From: Roseovarius sp. THAF9 | GTDB lineage: Bacteria > Pseudomonadota > Alphaproteobacteria > Rhodobacterales > Rhodobacteraceae | Length of the DNA stretch: 64,000 nt | Reading direction: 5' to 3' | NCBI RefSeq assembly: GCF_009363715.1 | Contig: NZ_CP045404.1 | Coordinates: 3,688,001 to 3,752,000, forward strand | Part shown: positions 16,306-25,196 of the stretch, one piece after another | How positions within the stretch are numbered: position 1 is the first letter of the stretch | Layout of the letters: each line of letters begins with the position of its first letter | Translations under genes and position numbers: made by a program | The notes under the pieces: model-generated | What the model was told of the DNA's origin: nothing | Database searches by the model: none | Seen by the model: the letters and a program-made list of their open reading frames with translations, nothing else

Positions 16306-17304
16306 TCAGGCCAGCAGCCCATCCACCGGCTTTACGATTCCCGTCCGCACCTTGCGACGGTTCAGGATCGGCGCGTTCATGAATTTCAGGGTCGCCGGAT
16401 GCTCGGCCTCCAGCACCCCGATCCGCACCAGCAGGGCCGCGATGGTGCAATTGGCCGCCCGCGTGCTGCCATCGGCGGCCTTCAACGCGATCCCCAGTTT
16501 TTTCGTCGGCGCGATGGCCACGAAAAAGCCCTCGGCCCCGGTCTTCAGCGCCACAGGCTCATGGCAGGCCTTCATCAGCTCGGTACAGGCGCGTTTCTCG
16601 CCCGCCACTAACAGGGGGTTGGCAATCATCGCCTCTCGCAGCCGCACCGCAGCATCCTGCCGCGCACCGCCGCCCGTCGTGGCATTGGCGAACCAGCCCA
16701 TCGCCCGGCCGATCCCCCGCATCGTGGTGATCGAATTGGGCGCGTTACAGCCATCGGGGGCAAAACCCGGGCTGCGCTCTCCGGTCAGTTCCTCGAACGC
16801 CTCGAAACAGGCGCGCTGCACCGGGTGGTCGGGATCGACATAGTCCGGCCCGCCGTTCAGGTGCTTCGACAAGGTCATGAACCCTGCATGCTTGCCGGAA
16901 CAGTTGTTATGCACCTGGCAGGGCGAACCGTCGGTCTTGATCAGGTGGTTGAACGCTTCGCGGTCCTGCGGCATCTGCGGGCCACAGCGGAAATCGTCAT
17001 CCGTGTAGCCCAGACCGTGAATCCACTCGGTCACCGCATCCGTATGCACCGCCGCGCCCTGGTGCGACGCACAGGCCAGCGCCAGCTGCTGCTGGGTCAG
17101 GCCAAAGGCATCCGCCGCGCCACTGTCCACCAGCGGCATCGCCTGGATCATCTTGGCCGAGCTGCGCGGATAGATCACCGCATCCGGGTCCCCCCACGCC
17201 TCGATCACCTCGCCCTGTCCGTTACAGATCACGGCATGGCCCAGATGCAGGCTTTCCACAATGTCTCCGCGCCAGATTTCGGTCAGGGGAACGGCATTGG
17301 TCAC
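16306..17304 (-). CDS. L-asparaginase, Rhizobium etli type (Asparaginase_II)
   Basis: 332 aa with a GTG start at 17304, six bases after GGAGG; the frame extends upstream but only this start has a ribosome site. With this start the residues are Ser48, Lys51, Cys135 and Lys138 (RSSAKMIQ and NNCSGKHAG). These equal the active-site positions I recall for R. etli ReAV, where a Cys189 corresponds to Cys186 here in PDGCNAPN. This class is unrelated to E. coli-type asparaginases and hydrolyses asparagine to aspartate and ammonia in the cytoplasm. It is divergent from the IalB-like gene. Confidence 0.92.
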   Translation of the reverse strand: MTNAVPLTEIWRGDIVESLHLGHAVICNGQGEVIEAWGDPDAVIYPRSSAKMIQAMPLVDSGAADAFGLTQQQLALACASHQGAAVHTDAVTEWIHGLGYTDDDFRCGPQMPQDREAFNHLIKTDGSPCQVHNNCSGKHAGFMTLSKHLNGGPDYVDPDHPVQRACFEAFEELTGERSPGFAPDGCNAPNSITTMRGIGRAMGWFANATTGGGARQDAAVRLREAMIANPLLVAGEKRACTELMKACHEPVALKTGAEGFFVAIAPTKKLGIALKAADGSTRAANCTIAALLVRIGVLEAEHPATLKFMNAPILNRRKVRTGIVKPVDGLLA

Positions 17305-17506
17305 TTGGGGCCTCCGGTCGTCAGGCAGGTCTTCTCGGCGCATCATTCCTGCGGCGAAAATTCGCCAATTGCACCTTTCATGTCTCGCGTGTTTCAGGCT
17401 AGTATTGCAATGTCGAGAAAGAAATGGCTGCACGTGCAGAAAATTCCGTCAGGGGATGGGGCAGCCAAGGACAATTGAGGTTTAGGACAGCTTGGAGGCT
17501 GGACAA

Positions 17507-18034
17507 ATGGGATCACTGAAAGCATTCGGCATCGCCGGGGCCCTTATGGCCATGGCCGCGTCGGGCGCAAGCGCACAAGAAGAAAGCACCAATCAGGTCG
17601 CCGCGAAAACCGCGTGGAGCGTGTTCGAGGATTCCGACCCGAAAGAGTGCTGGGCCGTCAGTTCACCCACTGAGACGGTCAACACCAAGGATGGGCGCGT
17701 TGTCGCCGTTCGCCGTGGCGACATCCTGATGATGACGTTCTTCCGGCCCGGTGCCGGCGTGAATGGCCAGATCACCTTTACCGGCGGCTACCCCTTCGCG
17801 GGCGGCTCGACTGTGAACGTGAATATCGGCGGAACCGAGTTCGAAATGTTCACCGAAGGCGAATGGGCCTGGCCCGCCAGCGCGTCCGATGATGCCAAGA
17901 TCATCGCGGCGATGAAGCGCGGTGTGGATGCCGTTCTGACGGCGCGGTCCTCGCGCGGGACGGTCACCAAGGACACGTTCTCGCTCTTGGGCTACACCGC
18001 CGCTCTCGAAGAAGCCGAAAAGCGCTGCCAGTGA
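17507..18034 (+). CDS. IalB-like (invasion-associated locus B) family secreted protein
   Basis: 175 aa. The ATG at 17507 follows GGAG and opens a signal peptide (MGSLKAFGIAGALMAMAASGASAQ); an earlier TTG is less likely. The mature part has the IalB-family layout: an early Cys in KECWAVSSP, beta-rich core, the stretch EFEMFTEGEWAWPASASDDAK, then AMKRGVDAVLTARSSRGTVTKDTFSLLG, ending in a Cys (EKRCQ). IalB proteins are periplasmic and widespread in alphaproteobacteria. The invasion name comes from Bartonella and is not evidence of pathogenicity here. It converges with sua5 across 13 bp. Confidence 0.85.
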   Translation: MGSLKAFGIAGALMAMAASGASAQEESTNQVAAKTAWSVFEDSDPKECWAVSSPTETVNTKDGRVVAVRRGDILMMTFFRPGAGVNGQITFTGGYPFAGGSTVNVNIGGTEFEMFTEGEWAWPASASDDAKIIAAMKRGVDAVLTARSSRGTVTKDTFSLLGYTAALEEAEKRCQ

Positions 18035-18047
18035 CCCCTACTATTCG

Positions 18048-19004
18048 CTAGCCAATGACGTCGCGCGGAGCTGCCGCGCGGCGCAACCGGTCGTTTATGG
18101 CGCGGCCAAGCCCCGTGTCGGGGATCGGGGCCACGGCTATACCGACCGCATTCGCGGCGTCCAGCCTGTGCAGATAGCCAAAGAGGTTTGCCGCCGCTTC
18201 CACAAGATCGCCGGTGGGCGACAGGTTCAGGTCGCTCTCCACCGGCCCGAAGCCCAGCATCACCTCGCCCTCTGCCGCCTGCGTCGCGTTCAGTCGCACC
18301 GCCGCCCCCGGCGCGTAATGCGAGGTCATCTGCCCCGGCGCGGTCAGCGTACCGCCCTCGATATGCCGCTGCAGCGATGTGCCCAGCGCGGCCTCGATCG
18401 CTTCTGCCGGTATGCCGCCGGGTCGCAACAGGGTTGGCGCGCCCTCCAGCCCCAGAATCGTCGATTCCAGCCCTACATCACAGGCCCCGCCTGCGACGAT
18501 CGCCTCGATCCGGCCTGACAGGCCCGCCGCCACATGCGCCGCCTCGGTCGGGCTGATCCGGCCCGACGGGTTGGCCGACGGCGCCGCCACCGGCCCGCCG
18601 AATGTCCGCAACAGGCTTTGCGCCACCGGATGCGCCGGCACCCGCACCGCCAGCGTCGGCAGCTCCGCTGTCACCAGCGGCGACAGGCCCGCATCGCCCC
18701 GGATCGGCAATACCAGCGTGATCGCCCCGGGCCAGAAGGCCGAGGCGACGATTTCCGCCGCGTCGGACCACTCCACCAGCTTCTGCGCCGTCGCGATGTC
18801 CGGCACATGCACGATCAGCGGGTTGAACCGGGGCCGCCCCTTGGCCTCGAAGATCCGCGCAACCGCATGATCGTTCCGCGCATCAGCCCCTAGCCCGTAA
18901 ACTGTCTCGGTCGGAAAGGCGACAAGCCCGCCGTCGCGCCAGACCTGTGCCGCCTGCGCATAGCCGTCCGCATCTGCGGCAAGGTGTCGTGTCTCAAGTG
19001 TCAT
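18048..19004 (-). CDS. L-threonylcarbamoyladenylate synthase, Sua5 type
   Basis: 318 aa. The start MTLETRHLAAD at 19004 was chosen over an upstream frame extension that lacks family sequence. The N-terminal YrdC domain has GGLVAFPTETVYGLGADA, AKGRPRFNPLIVHV, the LAVRVPAHPVA strand and AAPSANPSGRISPTEA, which bind ATP and threonine/bicarbonate. The extra C-terminal ~110 residues form the Sua5 domain, joined by a linker around APGQMTSHYAPG. It makes threonylcarbamoyl-AMP for the universal t6A37 tRNA modification. It is divergent from the acyl-CoA dehydrogenase gene. Confidence 0.95.
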   Translation of the reverse strand: MTLETRHLAADADGYAQAAQVWRDGGLVAFPTETVYGLGADARNDHAVARIFEAKGRPRFNPLIVHVPDIATAQKLVEWSDAAEIVASAFWPGAITLVLPIRGDAGLSPLVTAELPTLAVRVPAHPVAQSLLRTFGGPVAAPSANPSGRISPTEAAHVAAGLSGRIEAIVAGGACDVGLESTILGLEGAPTLLRPGGIPAEAIEAALGTSLQRHIEGGTLTAPGQMTSHYAPGAAVRLNATQAAEGEVMLGFGPVESDLNLSPTGDLVEAAANLFGYLHRLDAANAVGIAVAPIPDTGLGRAINDRLRRAAAPRDVIG

Positions 19005-19137
19005 GCTCGGTCTGACGCCGCGTTTCGGTTGCCGTAACAGGCCGTTGCAATAGAGTTGCCCCAAGACCCACGACACAGTTACAGATGCGCGTGCCGGATT
19101 CCAAGCCGCGCCGCCCATCGCCATTCGGGAGATACCG

Positions 19138-20853
19138 ATGCCCTACCGCGCCCCTGTCGAGGATTTCCAATTCCTGTTCGATCACGTGGTCGGTCTTGAC
19201 CGCGTCACCGCCACCGACCGCTTTGCCGAGGCGACGCCGGACGTGACCGCCGCGATCCTCTCCGAGGCCGGCAAGCTGTGCGAAGAGGTGCTGGCCCCCC
19301 TGCAACGCCCCGGCGACCTGCATCCCGCGAAACTGGAAAACGGTGTCGTGCGCACCAGCCCCGGCTTTGCCGAGGGCTACAAGGCGATTGCCGAGGGCGG
19401 CTGGGTCGCCATCGCCGCCGATCCAGACCATGGCGGCATGGGCCTGCCCATGACCGTAACCACCGCCGTGAACGACATGATGTCCGCCGCCTGCCTGTCC
19501 CTGCAACTCAGCCCGCTGATGACCCAAGGCCAGATCGAGGCGCTGGAGCACCATGCCAGCGACGCGCTCAAGCAGACCTACCTGCCCAAGCTGGTCAGCG
19601 GCGAGTGGACCGGCACCATGAATCTGACCGAGGCGCAGGCCGGCAGCGACGTTGGCGCGCTTTCCACAAAGGCCGTGCCCAACGACGACGGCACCTACGC
19701 CATCACCGGCCAGAAGATCTATATCAGCTGGGGCGACAATGATTTCACCCCCAATGTCTGCCACCTTGTGCTGGCCCGCCTGCCCGACGCCAAGCCCGGC
19801 ACCAAGGGAATCAGCCTTTTCCTCGTACCCAAGTATATCCCGGACGAGAACGGCGAACCGGGACAGGCAAACGATCTCAAGGTCGTCAGCCTCGAACACA
19901 AGATGGGCCTGCACGGCAGCCCCACCGCGGTGATGCAGTATGACGGCGCCACCGGCTGGTTGGTGGGCGAGGAACATGACGGGATGCGCGCCATGTTCAC
20001 AATGATGAACAACGCCCGGCTGGGTGTGGGCACCCAAGGCGTCGGCGTGGCCGACGGCGCCTATCAGCACGCGCTGGCCTATGCGCAGGACCGCAAGCAG
20101 GGCCGCAGCACGATCCAGAACGGCACCGGCACCATCATCGACCACGCCAATGTCCGGCGGATGCTGGCCACGATGAAGGCCGAGACCTTCGCCGCCCGCG
20201 CCATCGCGCTCACCTGTGCCGCCGCCATCGACATGGAAACCGCCACCGCCGCGCCCGACTGGGCCGCGCGGGCCGCCTTCCTGACACCCATCGCAAAGGC
20301 GTTTGGCACCTATACCGGCATCGCGGTCGCCAACATGGGCATCCAGCTGCATGGCGGCATGGGCTTCATCGAGGAAACCGGCGCCGCGCAATACCTGCGC
20401 GACGTCCGCGTGACGGCCATCTACGAAGGCACCAACGGCATCCAGGCGATGGACCTGGTGGGACGCAAGCTGATGGACGGGGGCGAGGCCGCCTATGCCA
20501 TCCTCGACGAGATCGAAAGCACCGCCGAAGCCGCCCGCGCCAAGCACCCCGATCTGGCAGAACCTGTCTGGCAAGCCACCGAATCCCTGCGCGAGGCGAC
20601 CGAGTGGATGGTCGCCCAGAACGACATGAACAACCGCTTCGCCGGGGCCGTGCCGTTCCTGCGGGCCTTCGCGCGCGTCCTCGGCGGCCACGCGCACCTG
20701 CTGGCCGCGATGCACGACACCGACGGTAGCCGCAAACGGCTGGCGCGGTTCTACATCACCCGCATCCTGCCCGAGGCGCAGGCGCATATCGCTCACGCCA
20801 CCGCCGGGGCCGACGACCTCTACGCGCTTGCACCAGAAGACTTCGCAGCCTGA
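19138..20853 (+). CDS. Acyl-CoA dehydrogenase, DmdC-like (possible 3-methylmercaptopropionyl-CoA dehydrogenase)
   Basis: 571 aa, longer than ordinary acyl-CoA dehydrogenases (~380 aa) and of the large class that includes DmdC. The opening MPYRAPVEDFQFLFDHV is characteristic of this class in roseobacters. FAD and substrate motifs include MNLTEAQAGSDVGAL and ITGQKIYISWGD. The catalytic base is Glu430 in IYEGTNGIQAMD. DmdC oxidises MMPA-CoA in the DMSP demethylation pathway; paralogues act on other acyl-CoAs, and no dmdB or dmdD is adjacent. The stop overlaps the next ATG (TGATG). Confidence 0.88.
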   Translation: MPYRAPVEDFQFLFDHVVGLDRVTATDRFAEATPDVTAAILSEAGKLCEEVLAPLQRPGDLHPAKLENGVVRTSPGFAEGYKAIAEGGWVAIAADPDHGGMGLPMTVTTAVNDMMSAACLSLQLSPLMTQGQIEALEHHASDALKQTYLPKLVSGEWTGTMNLTEAQAGSDVGALSTKAVPNDDGTYAITGQKIYISWGDNDFTPNVCHLVLARLPDAKPGTKGISLFLVPKYIPDENGEPGQANDLKVVSLEHKMGLHGSPTAVMQYDGATGWLVGEEHDGMRAMFTMMNNARLGVGTQGVGVADGAYQHALAYAQDRKQGRSTIQNGTGTIIDHANVRRMLATMKAETFAARAIALTCAAAIDMETATAAPDWAARAAFLTPIAKAFGTYTGIAVANMGIQLHGGMGFIEETGAAQYLRDVRVTAIYEGTNGIQAMDLVGRKLMDGGEAAYAILDEIESTAEAARAKHPDLAEPVWQATESLREATEWMVAQNDMNNRFAGAVPFLRAFARVLGGHAHLLAAMHDTDGSRKRLARFYITRILPEAQAHIAHATAGADDLYALAPEDFAA

Positions 20854-21887
20854 TGGCCGACGGAAGCAAGATCACCACCCCTTGGGACGAAGCCCCTGAC
20901 CACGGTAAAGCTGTCGAGGTCGCGCCCGGCATCCTCTGGATCCGCCTGCCCCTGCCGATGGCACTTGATCACGTCAACATCTACGCGCTGGACGAGGGCG
21001 ACAGCTGGACCATTGTCGATACCGGCGTGCGCACCAAACGCTCCATCGCGCTTTGGGAGGACGCGCTGACCGGGCCGCTGCAAGGCAAACCGGTCTCCCG
21101 CGTGATCCTCACCCACCACCACCCCGATCATATCGGCATGGCGGGCTGGCTGATGGACCGCTTCGGTGCGGACCTCCTGATGACCCGCACCGCCTACTTG
21201 ATGGCCCGGATGCTGATCCTCGACGTCGAGGAGCGCCCCACGCCCCAGGCGCTCGAATTCTGGCGTCGCGCGGGCATGGACCCCGAGATCTTCGAGGCCC
21301 GCAAGAACGACCGCCCCTTCAACTTCGCGGACAGCTGCGCGCCCCTCCCGGTTGGCTATACCCGCCTGCAACAGGGCGGCATGCTCACCGCCGGGGGGCG
21401 CGATTGGGACATCCATGTGGGCCACGGCCACGCGCCCGAACATCTTACGCTCTGGTCCCGCGACGACGCGCTGGTGATCGCGGGCGACCAGATCATCTCG
21501 TCGATCAGCCCCAATATCGGCGTCTACCCGACCGAGCCCGACGCCGACCCTTTGGGCGAATGGCTGGAAAGCTGCGACCGCCTCTCTGCGCTTGCCAGAC
21601 CCGATCAACTGGTTCTGTCGGGTCACAAGCTGCCTTTCACCGGCCTGCCCACCCGCATGCGGCAATTGGCCGACAACCATCACGGCGCTCTGAACCGGCT
21701 GGAAAAACACCTTGCCACCCCCCGCACCGCAGCCGAATGCTTCCCCCCGCTCTTCAAGCGCAAGATCGACAGCGGCACCTACGGCCTTGCACTGGTCGAG
21801 GCGGTTGCACACCTCAACCATCTATATCAGGCTGGCCGCATCACGCGTCAGCTGAACGCGGAAGGCGCGTGGCTCTGGAAAGTTTAA
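20853..21887 (+). CDS. MBL-fold metallo-hydrolase
   Basis: 344 aa. The metal site HxHxDH reads THHHPDHIGMAG (residues 87-96), with further ligands in VGHGHAPEHLTLW, AGDQIISS and a final His in LSGHKLPFTG. The C-terminal ~100 residues look helical, as in LACTB2/glyoxalase-II-like relatives. It is translationally coupled to the DmdC-like dehydrogenase (TGATG), so a thioesterase-like or acyl-CoA-related hydrolase role is plausible but inferred. Cytoplasmic; no signal peptide. Confidence 0.88.
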   Translation: MADGSKITTPWDEAPDHGKAVEVAPGILWIRLPLPMALDHVNIYALDEGDSWTIVDTGVRTKRSIALWEDALTGPLQGKPVSRVILTHHHPDHIGMAGWLMDRFGADLLMTRTAYLMARMLILDVEERPTPQALEFWRRAGMDPEIFEARKNDRPFNFADSCAPLPVGYTRLQQGGMLTAGGRDWDIHVGHGHAPEHLTLWSRDDALVIAGDQIISSISPNIGVYPTEPDADPLGEWLESCDRLSALARPDQLVLSGHKLPFTGLPTRMRQLADNHHGALNRLEKHLATPRTAAECFPPLFKRKIDSGTYGLALVEAVAHLNHLYQAGRITRQLNAEGAWLWKV

Positions 21888-21900
21888 GGGGTACGCCAAT

Positions 21901-22356
21901 ATGGACGAAGTAATCGAAACGACGGCAGAATATGCAGAGAGCGCCGTACTCGCCCGATGCCACGAGGTGCATGTCGATCCGAACACACCCTGTACCGAGA
22001 TTCCCGACAACCTGGTCAATGAGAACGCCGGAATCGCCAAGAGCCCCGCACAATGGGCCTACGAACGGCTGATTCTCTACATCCAGAACTTCGAGAAGAC
22101 GCTGGACAACGAGCATGAGGTCGCCATGGGCTTTGCCGGCGGCGGCCCCGGGACACTGCGCATCGAGGGCATGGGCTATTTCGATCCCGACATCGTCACC
22201 TTCTACGGCTCCGACCCGTCGGGCGCCAAGACCCAGCTTATCCAGCATGTCAGCCAGCTTGGCGTGATGCTGCGCGCCCTGCCCAAACCGCCCGAAACGT
22301 CCCAACCGACGCGCATCGGCTTCCGCTTGGCGCAGGACCTGGAAACGTCTGCCTGA
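21901..22356 (+). CDS. Conserved protein, DUF6173-like
   Basis: 151 aa, soluble and acidic, with no catalytic motif seen. The segment SPAQWAYERLILYIQNFEKT, followed by EVAMGFAGGGPGTLRIEGMG, YFDPDIVTFYG, GAKTQLIQHVSQL and PTRIGFRLAQDLE, is a pattern I associate with DUF6173 proteins of Rhodobacteraceae; this was not checked. It begins 13 bp after the MBL gene and is probably the third gene of that operon. Function unknown. Confidence 0.75.
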   Translation: MDEVIETTAEYAESAVLARCHEVHVDPNTPCTEIPDNLVNENAGIAKSPAQWAYERLILYIQNFEKTLDNEHEVAMGFAGGGPGTLRIEGMGYFDPDIVTFYGSDPSGAKTQLIQHVSQLGVMLRALPKPPETSQPTRIGFRLAQDLETSA

Positions 22357-22439
22357 CTGCGACGATCCGGGCCGTGACAGCCGCTTTGAAATCCGTTATA
22401 GGTCGCGAACAGTGACAACCGCACACGAGGATCGGGATC

Positions 22440-22577
22440 ATGGCCAACGAACACAAGCACGGCGAAATGGACATCAAGGTCCAGGAAAAGACCTTCGAGG
22501 GCTTCATCAAGTGGTCGGCCTACGTCGCGGCCGGCTCCATCATCTTTCTTATCCTGCTGGCGATGATCAACATCTAA
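22440..22577 (+). CDS. aa3-type cytochrome c oxidase subunit IV
   Basis: 45 aa, too short for routine gene finding. Sequence begins MANEHKHGEMDIKVQEKTF and continues with a single membrane helix (about residues 24-43, AYVAAGSIIFLILLAMI). The soluble His/Lys-rich start, the EKTFEGFIKW junction and one helix are typical of the small bacterial aa3 oxidase subunit IV. GAGG lies before the ATG and a clear terminator follows. It stands alone, not near the genes for subunits I-III. Confidence 0.85.
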   Translation: MANEHKHGEMDIKVQEKTFEGFIKWSAYVAAGSIIFLILLAMINI

Positions 22578-22607
22578 GTCACGCATAGGCGCAGCGCCGG
22601 TAATGCG

Positions 22608-22638
22608 ACGCCCCCTTGGGAAATTGAGGGGGCGTTTT
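22608..22638 (+). terminator. Rho-independent terminator after the oxidase subunit IV gene
   Basis: ACGCCCCC pairs with GGGGGCGT around a TTGGGAAATTGA loop, followed by TTTT. It separates this gene from the convergent azlD gene. Confidence 0.85.
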
Positions 22639-22673
22639 GTGTTGTGACTCCTGCTCCGCAAAAGCGCGCCGCG

Positions 22674-22997
22674 TCACCCCACCAGGTACAACATCAGGTA
22701 AAGCGCGGCACCGCCCGATAGAATCGCCGCGATGATGTTGCGGGTCCATCCCCCCACGACGACAGTGACCGCCGCCGCCACCAGCCGCGCCGGGTCCGGC
22801 TCTCCGTTCGTGGCCGCGGGCCACAGGACCAACGGCGCCACCAGCCCGGGCAGGATCGCAACCGCGGTATAGCGCAGATGCCTGATCAGCCACGGCGGCA
22901 GCGGCCTGTCCCCGACGATGCCGATGAAAAAGAACCGCAGCAGGTAACTGCCCAGCCCAAGAAGGACGATCACGGTCCAGACGGTTGCGGTGTCCAT
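22674..22997 (-). CDS. azlD: AzlD-type branched-chain amino acid transport protein
   Basis: 107 aa with about four membrane helices. The conserved AzlD elements are SYLLRFFFIG near the N-terminus, PPWLIRHLRYTAVAILPGL in the middle and GWTRNIIAAILSGGAALYL at the end. The ATG at 22997 overlaps the azlC stop (TGATG); a GTG three bases earlier is an alternative. AzlD works with AzlC as an exporter of branched-chain amino acids in the inner membrane. Confidence 0.9.
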   Translation of the reverse strand: MDTATVWTVIVLLGLGSYLLRFFFIGIVGDRPLPPWLIRHLRYTAVAILPGLVAPLVLWPAATNGEPDPARLVAAAVTVVVGGWTRNIIAAILSGGAALYLMLYLVG

Positions 22998-23710
22998 CAC
23001 GCGCCCCCTTCGGGCTGCGTCCGCCGCTCGATCTCGGCGCCCGTCATCATCGCGGCAATTCCCGCCACGAAGAGGCCAAGGTTATAGGGCAAAAAGGCGA
23101 AGATCAGCGCCCCCACGACCGAGACCAGCGCCGCCGCCAGGTGCGCGCGCGTGCGCAACATCGGCATGATGATCGCGATAAAGGTGATCGGCACCGCAAA
23201 ATCCAGCGCCATCCACTCCGGGATCGAACTGCCCAGCACCGCGCCAATGACCGTGAACAGATACCAGAACGGACAGACCGGCACGACCGTCCCCCAGAAA
23301 TAGACCAGCTTCTGGCGCAACGCCCAGTCCCGGTTCTCCTCGAATCGCATCTGCGCCAACGCATAGCTCTGGTCGACGATGAAATAGGCGGCCAGCGCCC
23401 GGTGCCACAGCGGCGCGGCCCCCAGATAGGGCGTCAGCGCAGCGGAATACATCGCCATCCGCAGGTTCACCGCCAGCGCCGAGGCCAGCACCAGGATCAC
23501 CGGCGCGTTGTCCACCATCAGCGCCAGCGCCGTGAACTGCGCCGCCCCCGCAATCACCGCAAAGGAAAAGGTCAGCGCCTCCAGTACGTTCAGCCCGGCC
23601 TCGGTCGCGACAACGCCAAAGAGCGTGGCAAAGGGTGACACGACCAAAATAAAGGGGGCCGCATCGCGTACCCCTTTGAAGAAAATCGACTTGTCGGTTT
23701 CCGTTGTCAT
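22997..23710 (-). CDS. azlC: AzlC family ABC-independent amino acid exporter subunit
   Basis: 237 aa polytopic membrane protein. The family hallmarks FFKGVRDAAPFILVVSPFATLFG, EALTFSFAVIAGAAQFTALALM and LRMAMYSAALTPYLG (the NxRHxLY-like segment) are present. It pairs with AzlD, whose start overlaps its stop. It is divergent from fdhD with only 32 bp between the two ATG codons, so the promoters must overlap the coding ends. Confidence 0.93.
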   Translation of the reverse strand: MTTETDKSIFFKGVRDAAPFILVVSPFATLFGVVATEAGLNVLEALTFSFAVIAGAAQFTALALMVDNAPVILVLASALAVNLRMAMYSAALTPYLGAAPLWHRALAAYFIVDQSYALAQMRFEENRDWALRQKLVYFWGTVVPVCPFWYLFTVIGAVLGSSIPEWMALDFAVPITFIAIIMPMLRTRAHLAAALVSVVGALIFAFLPYNLGLFVAGIAAMMTGAEIERRTQPEGGA

Positions 23711-23742
23711 CCGAACATCTTACGTTACCACTTACCCAAGGG

Positions 23743-24657
23743 ATGCCTATCCTGCAATTAGAGGGATCGCAATTGGCGAAGACCGACAATCTGAACGCGT
23801 ATATCATCGCGCCCGACCCCAAGGCGCCCCGCCTGACACGGTCTGTGGAAGGCGTGGACCATGACGGCAACCCGACCAACATCGCTGTGGTCGAGGAACG
23901 ACCCCTGACGATTTTCCTCAACGGTCAGGAAATCGTCACCGCCATGACCATCGGCGACTATCCCGACTACCTCGCCCTCGGCTTCCTGAGAAACCAGGGG
24001 ATGCTCAAGGATCACGAGACGATCAAGGGCGTCGACTATGACGAGGATCTCGAAACCGTGGTCGTGCGCACCGATGGCGAAACGACCTACGAAGAAAAGC
24101 TCAAGAAAAAGACCCGCACCTCGGGCTGTGCCGTGGGCACCGTCTTCGGCGACATGATGGAGGGGCTGGAGGATACGACCCTGCCAGACCTGCGGGTGAA
24201 GACATCGGACCTCTACGCGCTGTCGGCGACGATCAACCGCACGCCGTCCCTGTACCTCGAGGCCGGCGCGATCCACGGCACCGTCCTCTGCCAGGGCGAT
24301 CGCCCGCTTGTTTACATGGAGGATGTCGGCCGCCACAACGCCGTCGACAAGATCGCCGGCTGGATGCTCTCCGAAGGCGTGTCACCCGATGACAAGCTGC
24401 TCTACACCACCGGGCGCCTGACCTCGGAAATGGTCATCAAGACCGCCCTCATGGGTATCCCCGCCCTCGCCTCACGCTCCGGCTTCACCGCCTGGGGGGT
24501 CGAGATCGCCCGCGAGGTCGGCCTTACCCTCATCGGCCGGATGCGCGGGCGGCGGTTCGTCTGCCTTGCGGGCGAAGAGCGGCTAGTACGCGACGCCGAT
24601 CCCTCCTCGATTCCGGACGAAGACAAGAAACACCGCCGTAAAGGTCACGAGACTTGA
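23743..24657 (+). CDS. fdhD: Formate dehydrogenase accessory sulfurtransferase
   Basis: 304 aa from the ATG at 23743. A TTG at 23773 has a better ribosome site (GAGGGA six bases upstream), so the true start may be there. Family motifs: NIAVVEERPLTIFLNGQE, YPDYLALGFL, YMEDVGRHNAVDKIAGW, TTGRLTSEMVIKTA and PALASRSGFTAWGVEIA. FdhD carries sulfur to the Mo cofactor of formate dehydrogenase. The catalytic loop is SGCAVGT: one Cys is present, while the second Cys of the E. coli CxxC motif is replaced by Gly. It heads a Mo-cofactor gene group. Confidence 0.94.
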   Translation: MPILQLEGSQLAKTDNLNAYIIAPDPKAPRLTRSVEGVDHDGNPTNIAVVEERPLTIFLNGQEIVTAMTIGDYPDYLALGFLRNQGMLKDHETIKGVDYDEDLETVVVRTDGETTYEEKLKKKTRTSGCAVGTVFGDMMEGLEDTTLPDLRVKTSDLYALSATINRTPSLYLEAGAIHGTVLCQGDRPLVYMEDVGRHNAVDKIAGWMLSEGVSPDDKLLYTTGRLTSEMVIKTALMGIPALASRSGFTAWGVEIAREVGLTLIGRMRGRRFVCLAGEERLVRDADPSSIPDEDKKHRRKGHET

Positions 24658-25196
24658 AACAGTCCATTGAACTGAAATACCGGGTTTCGCCCGAGTTGAT
24701 CCTGGCCGCCGCCTATTCCACCTCGCTCAATCCGAAGGCAAAGCGTAAGGGCGATTCTGGAAAGGCCAAACGCCTTGGTTTGGTTGCACTGTGGACCGCG
24801 CTGTTCCTTGTTTTTCTTTACATCTTCAACCTTCAGTTAATCGACGCAACAAGCGGAGCGATCCTCGGCGTTTTTGTCGGCCTGGCCGCCGCCGTAGTCA
24901 TAGCCTTGATCTACAACGCGCGGTTGAACGCAAGGCTCAGAAGGTTCGCCGCATCGCACGAAGACCTTCGCGGAGAATCCGTGGCAACCTTCGATAAGGA
25001 CGGCGTCACATATCGTAACAGGCACGAGCGGTTCGAGGCGCGATGGGCAGCGGTGGATCATATCGTTGAACTGCATGAAGGCACCGGGTTGCGGATGGGT
25101 ATCGGAACCATGCCCGTGCCCGACAGCGCGCTGCCGAAAGACATGTCGCCGGACGCGTTTCGGCACAAGTTGTTCCTTTGGAAAGCATCGCAATGA
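24654..25196 (+). CDS. Membrane protein of unknown function, YcxB-like, inside the Mo-cofactor group
   Basis: 180 aa with a TTG start that overlaps the fdhD stop (TTGA), after AAAGG. Two adjacent membrane helices (about residues 43-60 and 68-88, WTALFLVFLYIFNLQL and AILGVFVGLAAAVVIALIY) precede a soluble C-terminal domain with DGVTYRNRHERFEARWAAVDHIVE. This layout resembles YcxB-like proteins. Base composition is lower than the neighbours (for example 26 G+C in the 60 bases from 24781). Its stop overlaps the mobA ATG. Function unknown; possibly an insertion in the mob operon. Confidence 0.75.
   Translation: MKQSIELKYRVSPELILAAAYSTSLNPKAKRKGDSGKAKRLGLVALWTALFLVFLYIFNLQLIDATSGAILGVFVGLAAAVVIALIYNARLNARLRRFAASHEDLRGESVATFDKDGVTYRNRHERFEARWAAVDHIVELHEGTGLRMGIGTMPVPDSALPKDMSPDAFRHKLFLWKASQ

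Noticed and set aside
18994..20796. 600-codon minus-strand open frame opposite the acyl-CoA dehydrogenase gene
   Set aside because: Translation is His/Gly/Val-rich without domains, and the plus strand carries a clear acyl-CoA dehydrogenase with intact catalytic motifs.
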